A program made the position numbers and the translations under genes. From assembly GCA_051883555.1 (NCBI GenBank), contig JBJETY010000050.1:1-43728 (forward strand): a stretch of DNA of 43,728 nt, in the 5' to 3' direction. The notes beneath the pieces are model-generated. The model had not been told where the DNA came from, did not search any database, and saw only the letters and a list, made by a program, of their open reading frames with translations. Below, piece by piece: positions 16,155-24,549 of the stretch. How positions within the stretch are numbered: the stretch's first letter is position 1; every line of letters begins with the position of its first letter. Source of the stretch: CAG-917 sp051883555. GTDB lineage: Bacteria; Bacillota; Clostridia; Christensenellales; CAG-917.

Positions 16155-17633
16155 CTATTGTACTAAATCGTTCGACAAGAAGTTCGGGTCGCTGGTAAGA
16201 TTAATGCCGAGTTTTCTTAACGTTTCTTCGTCGGCCTCTTTCAGGATGTAGGTCGAATGTGCCTGACATCCGTCAAGAAGTTTAATCTGAGCCATTGCGG
16301 CACTTGCCGTCTCATCGGTTGTGGCGCAAATTGCAAGAGCTAAAAGCGCTTCTTCAAGACTCAAAGCCTTGTCTTTGTCTTTAAACGTATTCTTTTTAAG
16401 CTTATTTATAGGAGCAATGATTTCAGGCGATATAAGTTTTACGCTTTTAGGAATATCGGCCAAAACTTTTACTGCGTTAAATACGCATGCAGCCGTTGCG
16501 CACATATTGTCGGAGCCTTTTCCTCTTATCATTCTGCCGTCGGGAAGTTCGATTGCCATAGCGCCTCTACCCGTTTTCGCACCCTTTTCGCGAGCAGCTA
16601 CGACAACCGCTCTGTCTTCCGGTTTAAGAGACAATTTGGACATCAAAAACTCAAGTCTATGTATGGTTTTTTCGTCGGCAAGACCGTTTTTATAATCGCA
16701 ACAGCCTTTAAGATATCTTCTTATGATTTCTTGTTTTGCGGCAAATTGTACCGCCTCGTCGTCATAAATGCAATAGCCCGCCATATTTACGCCCATATCA
16801 GTAGGCGATTTATAAATATCGCTATCAGTTGAAATCTTACTGAGTATCGCTTTTACTACAGGAAACGCTTCGATGTCGCGGTTATAGTTGACCGCCATAG
16901 TGCCGTATGCGTCATAGTGGAAAGTATCAACCTTATTGATATCCTGAAGGTCGGCTGTCGCCGCTTCGTAAGCAAGGTTTACGGGATGAAGAAGCGGAAT
17001 ATTCCATATAGGGAAAGTTTCGAACTTAGCATAGCTTGCATTATTTCCGCGTTTGTTTTCGTGATATACCTGGCTTAAACAAGTTGCGAGTTTACCGCTT
17101 CCCGGACCCGGTGCGGAAACGACAACAAGCGGTTTCGTCGTAGGGATATAAGGATTTGCTCCGTAACCGTTGTCCGAAACGATGGTATCGACGTCGTGCG
17201 GATAACCTTCGGTTTTTCTGTGAAGATAAACCTTAATGCCCCTGTTTTCAAGTTTATTCTTATACGAAATTGCAGCCTGCTGATTTTCAAACATAGTAAT
17301 AACTACGCTGTTTATGCTTATTCCCAATTTGGAAATATTATCAATCATTCTGGCAACTTCCGTTCCGTACGTTATGCCGTAATCGGCTCTGATTTTATTT
17401 CGCTCGATGTCCCCTGCCGAAATACAAATGATAAGTTCCGATTCGTCTTTTAAACTTGTGAGCAATTTTATTTTTGCCGCTTTATCGAATCCGGGCAAAA
17501 CTCTTGCCGCGTGTAAATCGTCGAAAAGTTTACCGCCGAATTCGAGATAAAGTTTACCGAATTGAGAAATGCGTTTTAAAATTTGCTCTTTCTGCTTTTG
17601 CATATATAGTTCACTGTCAAAACCGTTTTTCAT
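16155..17633 (-). CDS. DUF1846 family protein
   Basis: 492 residues, the usual length for this family (PF08903), recognised from the opening FDSELYMQKQKEQILKRI, LYLEFGGKLFDDLHAARVLPGF, the phosphate-loop-like VVSAPGPGSGKLATCLSQ, and FPIWNIPLLHPVNLAYEAATADL. The last two show an ATP-binding-like fold, and structures of members exist, but as far as I know no reaction is established. It follows the parC-like gene by 12 nt with AGGAGCT ahead of its start, so it is co-transcribed with the topoisomerase genes here. Whether that has functional meaning is open. Confidence 0.9.
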   Translation of the reverse strand: MKNGFDSELYMQKQKEQILKRISQFGKLYLEFGGKLFDDLHAARVLPGFDKAAKIKLLTSLKDESELIICISAGDIERNKIRADYGITYGTEVARMIDNISKLGISINSVVITMFENQQAAISYKNKLENRGIKVYLHRKTEGYPHDVDTIVSDNGYGANPYIPTTKPLVVVSAPGPGSGKLATCLSQVYHENKRGNNASYAKFETFPIWNIPLLHPVNLAYEAATADLQDINKVDTFHYDAYGTMAVNYNRDIEAFPVVKAILSKISTDSDIYKSPTDMGVNMAGYCIYDDEAVQFAAKQEIIRRYLKGCCDYKNGLADEKTIHRLEFLMSKLSLKPEDRAVVVAAREKGAKTGRGAMAIELPDGRMIRGKGSDNMCATAACVFNAVKVLADIPKSVKLISPEIIAPINKLKKNTFKDKDKALSLEEALLALAICATTDETASAAMAQIKLLDGCQAHSTYILKEADEETLRKLGINLTSDPNFLSNDLVQ

Positions 17634-17645
17634 GTGTAGCTCCTG

Positions 17646-20075
17646 TTATAATTGCGTTTTATGCACTAAAATTGATTTTACTTTGTTTTTAACTATCGAT
17701 TTACCTTTTGTAGTTCTGGTATCGATTTTGATTTTTTCCGTATTCACTACGCTTACGCCTTCTTCCGTCAGCACGGCAAGGTCGTAAGGCATTTTTACTA
17801 AACTTACGCCCGCTACCTGCGACGACGCCAAATCGGCAATTTTAAAGCCTTTGAGATATCTGTTTCCCGCTTCAAGCGTTGATGAAATAATACGTTTTGC
17901 AAATCCCGCCGAAGTCACGATAACGATTTCGCCCTCGTCGTCGGCTTGTCCCATAAACACGACTTCATCCGTAGGAGAAAGTTTTACGCCTCTTACGCCG
18001 CCCGCTTTTCTGCCCTGAACAGGTACGTCGTCAAGCCTGAACGCCAACGCCATACCCTCTTTCGTTACGGCGAGTATGTGCTTATCTTGTTCGACCATTT
18101 CAACGTTTATAACCTCATCGTCATTCAATACGACAGCTTGCATATAATCTTTGGTAAGCGATACGTATTCGGATAAGTCGCTACGCTTTATCATACCCTT
18201 CTTTGTAAAGAAAAGCAATTCGCCGACGCACAGTTTATCGAAAAACATAAATTTGACGATTTTTTCATCCGCTTCGGCTTCGATACAAAGTCTTTTAAGC
18301 GGAACGGAAGCGTCTTTCCATTTCTTTTCAGGCAAATCGTCAAGATTGATTTTGACGTAATTTCCCTTATTCGTAAAAGCGATAACGTTGCCTGTATTAT
18401 TTACCATCATAGCGCTTTTTACAAGCTCGTTCTCACTGCACGTATTTATATCTCTTGCCCCAAGGCTGAAACTGCGAAGAGACATAAATCTTGCCTCGCC
18501 GTTAGGCGTCAGTGCCAAAACTCCTTCTTTATATCCGGGGGTCGTCGTGTCGGCAATAGGAACGGATATTTTTTTACCCTTATCCATAACGACGGAATTT
18601 CTGACGCTTTTATTTCTGCGTTTAATATCCAACAACTCGCTTTTTACGACTTCGAACTGTTTTCTCTTGCTTTCGAGAATCGACGTAAGGTATGCGATTC
18701 TCTCTTCGAGTTCTTTAAGTTCCTGCTCCAATTTTCCCACTTCCAGGTGAGTAAGGTTTTTGAGTCGCATTTCTACAATCGCGGTAGCCTGTTCCATCGA
18801 AAGTTTAAAACGCTCTATTAAAGCAAGTTTTGCCGCGGTCGTCGATGCGGATTGTTTAATAATTTTTATAACTTCGTCGATATTGCGAATAGCGATAAGC
18901 AAACCCCTGACGATTTCGGCTCTCGCTTTTGCAATTTTTAAATCGTAAATCGTACGGCGTTTTATAATATCTCTTTGATACGCAACGTAATAATGAAGGT
19001 AATCGATAAGTCCTAACTGCTCAGGTTTGCCGTTGGCAATGGCCACCATATTTATCGTATAATTACATTCAAGATTCGTCTTTTTAAACAAAAAGTCGAC
19101 GACTTTATCTATATCCGTATCTTTCTTTGTCTTTATAACCGCTCTGATACCGTTTTTATCCGATTCGTCGACAATGTCGCTGATGCCTGAAAGAATTTCT
19201 TTGTTTGCCTCTCTTAAATCGGCTATCTTAGTCAAAAGCTCGGATTTCGACACCTGATAAGGAATTTCCGTTATAACTATATTCTTTTTGTCGTTAGCGT
19301 CCTCTTCGATGTGAACTTTTGAGCGTATTTTAATTTTGCCCTTACCCGTTCTATAAATATCTTCAAAGCTGTCGACGGGTATAATATAGCCGCCCGTAGG
19401 AAAATCAGGGCCTTTGACGATTTTCAGCAATTCACTAAGTTTTATTCCGGGTTTATCAATAACCGCCACAACGGCGTCGATTATTTCTGCAAGGTTATGC
19501 GGCGGAATGTTTGTTGCAAGTCCAACCGCTATACCGCTTGCCCCGTTGACAAGCAAATTCGGAAATCTGCCCGGCAAGATGCTCGGCTCTTTAAGTCGAT
19601 CGTCAAAGTTAGGGTCGAAACGCACCGTATCCTTGTCTATATCTCGCAACAATTCCATTGCGGCAGGACTCATTCTTGCTTCGGTATAACGCATTGCGGC
19701 CGCACTGTCTCCGTCGACCGAACCGAAGTTGCCGTGACCGTCGACAAGTTTAAGTCGCATGAAAAAGTCTTGCGCCATTTTTACCAAAGCGCCGTAAATC
19801 GAGCTGTCGCCGTGCGGATGGTATTTACCCATACAATCTCCGACGATACTTGCCGATTTTCTGTACGGTTTATCGGGTCCTATACCCATTTCATACATAG
19901 AATAAAGAATTCTTCGTTGAACGGGTTTAAGACCGTCTTCGACTCTCGGCAACGCTCTGTCTAAAATTACGAATTCGGAATACGGAAGCATAGAATTATG
20001 CATCACTTCTTCGAATACTACTTCGTAAAGCACCGAATTATCTTCAGTAATTATGTTTTCTCTGTTCTTTGCCAT
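17646..20075 (-). CDS. parC: Type IIA topoisomerase subunit A, ParC-like
   Basis: 809 residues. With the B subunit it cuts and passes duplex DNA. Catalytic Tyr130 is in AAMRYTEARMSP; DGLKPVQRRILY (Gln as in ParC, where GyrA has His) and HPHGDSSIYGALVKMAQ form the quinolone-determining region. The C-terminal propeller starts near 500 (GVLALTPNGEARFM, KGNYVKINLDDLP, KKGMIKRSDLSEY, GRKAGGVRGVKL). The canonical GyrA box QRRGGKG is absent: after the first blade it reads SLGARDINTC. That favours topoisomerase IV over gyrase. The position equivalent to E. coli GyrA Asp87/ParC Glu84 is Gly95. It follows parE by nine bases. Naming as parC rather than gyrA is likely but not certain. Confidence 0.9.
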   Translation of the reverse strand: MAKNRENIITEDNSVLYEVVFEEVMHNSMLPYSEFVILDRALPRVEDGLKPVQRRILYSMYEMGIGPDKPYRKSASIVGDCMGKYHPHGDSSIYGALVKMAQDFFMRLKLVDGHGNFGSVDGDSAAAMRYTEARMSPAAMELLRDIDKDTVRFDPNFDDRLKEPSILPGRFPNLLVNGASGIAVGLATNIPPHNLAEIIDAVVAVIDKPGIKLSELLKIVKGPDFPTGGYIIPVDSFEDIYRTGKGKIKIRSKVHIEEDANDKKNIVITEIPYQVSKSELLTKIADLREANKEILSGISDIVDESDKNGIRAVIKTKKDTDIDKVVDFLFKKTNLECNYTINMVAIANGKPEQLGLIDYLHYYVAYQRDIIKRRTIYDLKIAKARAEIVRGLLIAIRNIDEVIKIIKQSASTTAAKLALIERFKLSMEQATAIVEMRLKNLTHLEVGKLEQELKELEERIAYLTSILESKRKQFEVVKSELLDIKRRNKSVRNSVVMDKGKKISVPIADTTTPGYKEGVLALTPNGEARFMSLRSFSLGARDINTCSENELVKSAMMVNNTGNVIAFTNKGNYVKINLDDLPEKKWKDASVPLKRLCIEAEADEKIVKFMFFDKLCVGELLFFTKKGMIKRSDLSEYVSLTKDYMQAVVLNDDEVINVEMVEQDKHILAVTKEGMALAFRLDDVPVQGRKAGGVRGVKLSPTDEVVFMGQADDEGEIVIVTSAGFAKRIISSTLEAGNRYLKGFKIADLASSQVAGVSLVKMPYDLAVLTEEGVSVVNTEKIKIDTRTTKGKSIVKNKVKSILVHKTQL

Positions 20076-20084
20076 CTTTAACCC

Positions 20085-22025
20085 TTATCCTTCAAAAGTA
20101 TCCGCTTTGTTAAAATCTGCGTACTCGTAAATATATCTTTTTCTTATGTTCGCGTCGTCTCCCATAAGGATAGAAATGCGTTTATCTGCCATAACCGCGT
20201 CTTCAAGAGTAACTCTTGTCAAAGCTCTTGTCTGCGGATTCATAGTAGTGTCCCAAAGCTGTTCGGGATTCATTTCGCCCAATCCTTTGAATCTTTGAAG
20301 GATAGCGCCTTTACCCATAATTTTTCTGCCTTCTTCCAGTGCTTTTTCGTCATAGCAATATTTAAACTCGCCGTTTTTTTGAAGTCTGTACAACGGAGGC
20401 ATACCGACGTAAACGTGTCCGTCGACAATAAGCGGACGCATATATCTGAAAAAGAAAGTAAGAAGCAGAGCTCTTATATGCGCTCCGTCCTGGTCGGCGT
20501 CGGCAAGTATTATGACTTTATTATATTTAAGATTCTCAATATCGAATTCGTCGTCAATGCCCGTGCCAAGCGCACTGATAATCGTAGCTAATTCTTCATT
20601 TGCAAGGATACGTTCTAAACTTGACTTTTCAACGTTAAGCGGTTTTCCTCTAAGCGGTAATATCGCCTGAAAACTTCTGTCACGAGCTTGCTTTGCACTG
20701 CCGCCTGCAGAATCGCCCTCTACGATATAAAGCTCGTTTCTGTCATATTTTTTACCGGTACAACTGGCAAGCTTTCCGATAAGGTTTGAACCGTTAAGGC
20801 TGTTCTTTTGTCTTGCTATATCTTTAGCTCTTCTTGCCGCTTCTCGTGTTTTTGCGGCTCCGATTGCTTTTTCGATTATTGCGTCTGCGGCATTTTTATT
20901 TTTAGGATCGCTCGCCCATTTTTCAAAGCCGTCGCTAAGTAAGGTTTCGACTTTTTGTCGAACTTCCGGGTTTCCGAGTTTTGTTTTCGTCTGCCCTTCG
21001 AACTGCACGTTCTGCATTCTGACGGCAATAACCGCAACCATACCTTCTCTGAAATCTTCTCCCAAAAGATTCGGTTGTTTTTCCTTTAAAAGTCCGTTTT
21101 TTCTTGCGTAATCGTTAAAAACTTTTGTAAATGCGGCTTTAAAACCTACCTCGTGAGTGCCGCCCTCGCCCGTAGGAATATTGTTAACGTATGAATAAAC
21201 GCTTTCATTATAGTTATCTCCGTGTTGAACGGCGGCGATAACTTCAAATTTATCGGTTTTTGCTTCAACGTATATCGGCATATCATAAACGACGCCTCTG
21301 CCCTCGTTAAGGTACGTTACGTAATCGGCAAGTCCGCCTTCGAAATGATATATTTCCTCGCGGATTTCATCTTTTCTTTTATCTGTTAAAACCAGTCGTA
21401 TGCCTTTGTTAAGATATGCCGTTTCACGAAGTCTTGTAGAAATCGTATTCCAACTAAAACGTTCATCACCGAACACTCTCGAATCGGGTTTAAAAGTTAC
21501 CGTTGTACCGGTATCCGACGCTTCGCCGACTACCGTCAACGGCGATTTTGTAATGCCGCTTTTAATCTGTCCGTCAATTTCAGGCGACCAGAATTCCACG
21601 CGATATTTACTGCCGTTGCGTTTGACTTCAACGTTAAGCCACTCGGACAAAGCGTTTGTAACGGACGCGCCGACGCCGTGCAGGCCGCCGGAAAAATTGT
21701 ATTTATCGTTGTCGAATTTCGCACCGGCATGAAGTTGGGTAAAAACAACTTCTACGCCGCTTATTTTCAACTTAGGATGCTTATCAACCGGTACGCCTCG
21801 TCCGTTATCCGAAACTCTTGCCACGTTATCTTTAAGCAATTCCACCGTAACCGTATCGCCGTAGCCGTTTGCAATTTCATCGATACCGTTATCAATAATT
21901 TCCCATAAAATATGATGAAGTCCTTTGTTACCGGTAGTGCCTATATACATACCGGGACGTTTGCGGACAGCTTCCAAACCTTCTAAAATATGAATATCTT
22001 CTGCTGAGTAATTAAATTCCGACAT
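20085..22025 (-). CDS. parE: Type IIA topoisomerase subunit B, ParE/GyrB family
   Basis: 646 residues, the compact size of Gram-positive B subunits. GHKL ATPase motifs: EIIDNGIDE (Asn46 for Mg), DNGRGVPVD, SGGLHGVGASVTNALS, and the QTKTKLGN lysine loop. Toprim domain: VEGDSAGGSAKQARD with the catalytic Glu, and ILADADQDGAHIR (DxD). The C-terminal RFKGLGEMNPEQLWDTTMNP is intact. Sequence alone does not separate GyrB from ParE; the partner gene downstream lacks a GyrA box, so I favour topoisomerase IV. Start ATG at 22025 behind AGAGGG. First gene of the parE-parC-DUF1846 operon. Confidence 0.92.
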   Translation of the reverse strand: MSEFNYSAEDIHILEGLEAVRKRPGMYIGTTGNKGLHHILWEIIDNGIDEIANGYGDTVTVELLKDNVARVSDNGRGVPVDKHPKLKISGVEVVFTQLHAGAKFDNDKYNFSGGLHGVGASVTNALSEWLNVEVKRNGSKYRVEFWSPEIDGQIKSGITKSPLTVVGEASDTGTTVTFKPDSRVFGDERFSWNTISTRLRETAYLNKGIRLVLTDKRKDEIREEIYHFEGGLADYVTYLNEGRGVVYDMPIYVEAKTDKFEVIAAVQHGDNYNESVYSYVNNIPTGEGGTHEVGFKAAFTKVFNDYARKNGLLKEKQPNLLGEDFREGMVAVIAVRMQNVQFEGQTKTKLGNPEVRQKVETLLSDGFEKWASDPKNKNAADAIIEKAIGAAKTREAARRAKDIARQKNSLNGSNLIGKLASCTGKKYDRNELYIVEGDSAGGSAKQARDRSFQAILPLRGKPLNVEKSSLERILANEELATIISALGTGIDDEFDIENLKYNKVIILADADQDGAHIRALLLTFFFRYMRPLIVDGHVYVGMPPLYRLQKNGEFKYCYDEKALEEGRKIMGKGAILQRFKGLGEMNPEQLWDTTMNPQTRALTRVTLEDAVMADKRISILMGDDANIRKRYIYEYADFNKADTFEG

Positions 22026-22551
22026 TTTTTCCCTCTATAAAATTATCTTTAATATTGTAACATAAAACCAAACAAAAAAAAAGGGCAAAAAGGCCTTATT
22101 TTTAAATTTTGTTCCAAAATTTTATGTAACTTTATTTGCTGCAAAGTATTTTAAAAACCTGAACTGCGTTTTAATGAAATTTTGCTTGTATATAATCTGT
22201 ACGCATATAATATCATTTCGATTTGTTTCAAAAACAAATAAAAACAACGTTTTAAATAACTTTCAGATTAAACAAATCGAATTTAACTAATCAACTACTT
22301 AAAAACCTTTTAAAAACGCTAACATCGGAACAATTATCAAAACACATTTACTTATTAATCTTTATTGCATAGTAATTCATATATACTTTTATCGAGTACA
22401 ATTTAAAATCCCGACATAACTCGTTATTTTTTACGACCTATAGATTTTAATTCTTAACTTCATTTTTAATGTTTTCAAACTAAAATTTCAAAATAGCACA
22501 AATTAAAAGCCGCTCTGTCGAGCGGCTTTTAATTATTTGATAATAAACAAA
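22026..22551. other. Gap between GGGtGRT operon and parE, no gene
   Basis: 526 nt, very AT-rich. It holds the terminator of the GGGtGRT operon (22505-22530) at its left-hand end in coding sense and, next to parE, an extended -10 candidate on the minus strand (TGTTACAAT, hexamer at 22054-22059) without a clear -35. A poly-A stretch (about 22074-22082) lies further upstream. Nothing else recognised. Confidence 0.45.
22505..22530 (-). terminator. Terminator of the GGGtGRT operon
   Basis: An 11-base stem, AAAAGCCGCTC with GAGCGGCTTTT on the minus strand, and a four-base loop, followed there by AATTTG. The stop codon of the GGGtGRT gene is 22 nt upstream. Confidence 0.85.
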
Positions 22552-23556
22552 TTATTTTGTCATTCCTTCTTGAACGGCAACTGCGCATGCTACGCTTGCG
22601 CCGACCATCGGGTTGTTGCCCATTCCGATAAGTCCCATCATTTCTACGTGAGCAGGAACAGACGAGCTTCCTGCAAACTGTGCGTCAGAATGCATTCTTC
22701 CCATTGTATCCGTCATACCGTATGAAGCAGGACCGGCTGCCATATTATCTGGGTGAAGCGTTCTTCCGGTACCACCGCCCGAAGCAACCGAGAAATATTT
22801 CTTGCCGTTGTCAACGCACCATTTCTTGTAAGTGCCTGCAACAGGATGTTGGAAACGAGTCGGGTTTGTAGAGTTACCCGTGATAGAAACGTCAACGTCT
22901 TCGAGTCTCATAATTGCAACGCCTTCCGTTACGTCGTCACAACCGTAAACTCTAACTTTTGCTCTTTCGCCGTTGCTGTAAGCGGTTTCTTTAACGACTT
23001 TAACTTCGCCGGTATAATAATCCATTTTCGTCTGAACGTACGTGAAACCGTTGATACGGCTGATGATGAAAGCTGCGTCTTTGCCAAGTCCGTTAAGAAT
23101 AACTTTAAGAGGAGTCTTTCTTACTTTGTTAGCCGTTCTTGCAATGCCGATTGCGCCTTCGGCTGCGGCAAATGATTCGTGTCCTGCAAGGAAAGCGAAA
23201 CACTTTGTATCTTCTCTCAAAAGCATAGCCGCAAGATTTCCGTGTCCGAGACCAACCTGTCTTTGTTCTGCAACCGAACCAGGGATACAGAAGCTTTGAA
23301 GACCTTCGCCGATTGCCTCTGCTGCTTCGTCAGCTTTTTTGCAACCTTTCTTGATTGCAATAGCACAACCTACGGTATATGCCCAAACGGCGTTTTCAAA
23401 ACAAATCGGTTGAACGCCTTTTACGATAGCTTCGCAATCTACGCCTTTGTCAAGACAAATTTGTTTTGCCTCTTCAAGGTCTTTGATGCCGTATTTTTTC
23501 AAAGCTGCGCTTATTTTATCAATTCTTCTTTCATAACTTTCAAAAGTAACACTCAT
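22552..23556 (-). CDS. GGGtGRT family protein
   Basis: 334 residues. Named for the exact motif SGGGTGRTLHPDN near residue 265, present here; other conserved-looking blocks are AEQRQVGLGHGNLAAMLL, FAFLAGHESFAAAEGAIGIA, DVSITGNSTNPTRFQHPVAGTY and MGLIGMGNNPMVGASVACAVA. The family is common in anaerobic gut Clostridia and, to my knowledge, has no proven function. Abundant Gly, Asn and His with several buried Cys suggest an enzyme with a cofactor or nucleotide. It follows an Fe-S scaffold-like gene by 11 nt, with GGAGGCC before its start, and both share a promoter and terminator. Pairing of these two genes is the family's typical context. Fe-S involvement is inference from the partner. Confidence 0.9.
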   Translation of the reverse strand: MSVTFESYERRIDKISAALKKYGIKDLEEAKQICLDKGVDCEAIVKGVQPICFENAVWAYTVGCAIAIKKGCKKADEAAEAIGEGLQSFCIPGSVAEQRQVGLGHGNLAAMLLREDTKCFAFLAGHESFAAAEGAIGIARTANKVRKTPLKVILNGLGKDAAFIISRINGFTYVQTKMDYYTGEVKVVKETAYSNGERAKVRVYGCDDVTEGVAIMRLEDVDVSITGNSTNPTRFQHPVAGTYKKWCVDNGKKYFSVASGGGTGRTLHPDNMAAGPASYGMTDTMGRMHSDAQFAGSSSVPAHVEMMGLIGMGNNPMVGASVACAVAVQEGMTK

Positions 23557-23567
23557 AGTTGGCCTCC

Positions 23568-24269
23568 TTACTCTTGTCTTGGGTCAATATATTTGACTGC
23601 CCCGTCTTCGGCCTTAAATCTGCCGTATGTGCCGGTGCATTTTTGAAGTGCTTCGTTTGCGTCAACGCCTTTTTTAATCATTTCCATCAAAACGCCGAGC
23701 TTGACGAATTGATATCCGATGATTTGGTCGTCGCTGTCGAGTGCAACTTTAGTAACGTATCCTTCTGCCATTTCAAGATAACGAGGACCTTTTTTAACAG
23801 TAGCATACATAGTACCGGTTTGTGAACGGAGTCCTTTGCCGAGGTCTTCGAGACCTGCACCGATTGGAAGTCCGTCTTCGCTGAATGCAGATTGAGTTCT
23901 GCCATATACAATCTGAAGGAAAAGTTCACGCATAGCAGTATTGATTGCGTCGCAAACCAAGTCGGTATTCAAGGCTTCGAGAATTGTCTTGCCCGTTAAA
24001 ATTTCAGCCGCCATAGCCGCCGAGTGAGTCATACCGCTACAACCGATAGTCTCAACAAGAGCTTCTTGAATAACTCCGTCTTTTACGTTGAGGGTAAGTT
24101 TGCATGCGCCTTGTTGCGGAGCACACCAACCGACACCGTGCGTTAAACCGCTGATGTCTTTAATTTCTTTGGCTTGAACCCATTTCGCTTCTTCAGGAAT
24201 AGGTGCAGGACCGTGATTAGGTCCTTTTGCAACACAAGCCATTTTTTCTACTTCGTGTGAATATTGCAT
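23568..24269 (-). CDS. Iron-sulfur cluster scaffold-like protein (NifU/IscU N-terminal fold)
   Basis: 233 residues from the ATG at 24269 behind TGGAGGA; the open frame extends to 24323, but that would begin inside the promoter's transcript start. The core GWCAPQQGACKLTLNVKDG (Cys49, Cys56) followed by GCSGMTHSAAMAAEILTG (Cys77) resembles the NifU/IscU scaffold pattern of C..C..DG.I....GC..S.AS; extra Cys at 12 and about 102. The C-terminal half, with VTKVALDSDDQIIGYQFVKLG, is not seen in standard scaffolds. It heads a two-gene operon with the GGGtGRT gene. No cysteine desulfurase is nearby, so I regard it as a dedicated or divergent scaffold rather than the house-keeping one. Confidence 0.82.
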   Translation of the reverse strand: MQYSHEVEKMACVAKGPNHGPAPIPEEAKWVQAKEIKDISGLTHGVGWCAPQQGACKLTLNVKDGVIQEALVETIGCSGMTHSAAMAAEILTGKTILEALNTDLVCDAINTAMRELFLQIVYGRTQSAFSEDGLPIGAGLEDLGKGLRSQTGTMYATVKKGPRYLEMAEGYVTKVALDSDDQIIGYQFVKLGVLMEMIKKGVDANEALQKCTGTYGRFKAEDGAVKYIDPRQE

Positions 24270-24306
24270 AGAATCCTCCATCAATAAATTTAAACTGATT
24301 AAATAG

Positions 24307-24334
24307 ATTATAGCACACAGCAAAAAAATGTAAA
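24307..24334 (-). promoter_or_regulatory. Promoter of the Fe-S scaffold/GGGtGRT operon
   Basis: On the minus strand TTTACA (24329-24334), 16-base spacer ending in TGC, and TATAAT (24307-24312): an extended -10 promoter and one of the strongest in the window. Confidence 0.7.
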
Positions 24335-24363
24335 ACTGTTTTTACAAAACTAATCATTTTTTA

Positions 24364-24381
24364 TTTGCAAATATTTGCAAA
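24364..24381. promoter_or_regulatory. 18-bp perfect palindrome upstream of the operon promoter
   Basis: TTTGCAAATATTTGCAAA, a perfect inverted repeat, lies 30 bp upstream of the -35 box of the Fe-S scaffold/GGGtGRT promoter, a place typical of an activator or repressor site. The regulator is unknown. Confidence 0.5.
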
Positions 24382-24439
24382 AATTTACAATAATCTATAA
24401 ACGCTTTAAATTCAGCAATATATATTTAAGAACAAAAAT

Positions 24440-24461
24440 AAAACGACCGAAAGGTCGTTTT
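24440..24461 (-). terminator. Terminator of the zinc-ribbon membrane protein gene
   Basis: Nine-base arms AAAACGACC and GGTCGTTTT around a four-base loop; on the minus strand ATTTTTG follows. It lies about 90 nt after the stop codon. Confidence 0.75.
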
Positions 24462-24549
24462 ATGTTTTAAACGAATTTAATCAAACGTCAAAAAACAATT
24501 TAAATACGTATGTCTCAAAACAATAATTTAAACCATTGTTTTACGAAAA

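Noticed and set aside
22074..22100. Possible terminator AAGGGC...GGCCTT next to parE
   Set aside because: Only a short palindrome (AAGGCCTT) in a poly-A context; it is at the 5' side of parE and does not form a convincing stem.
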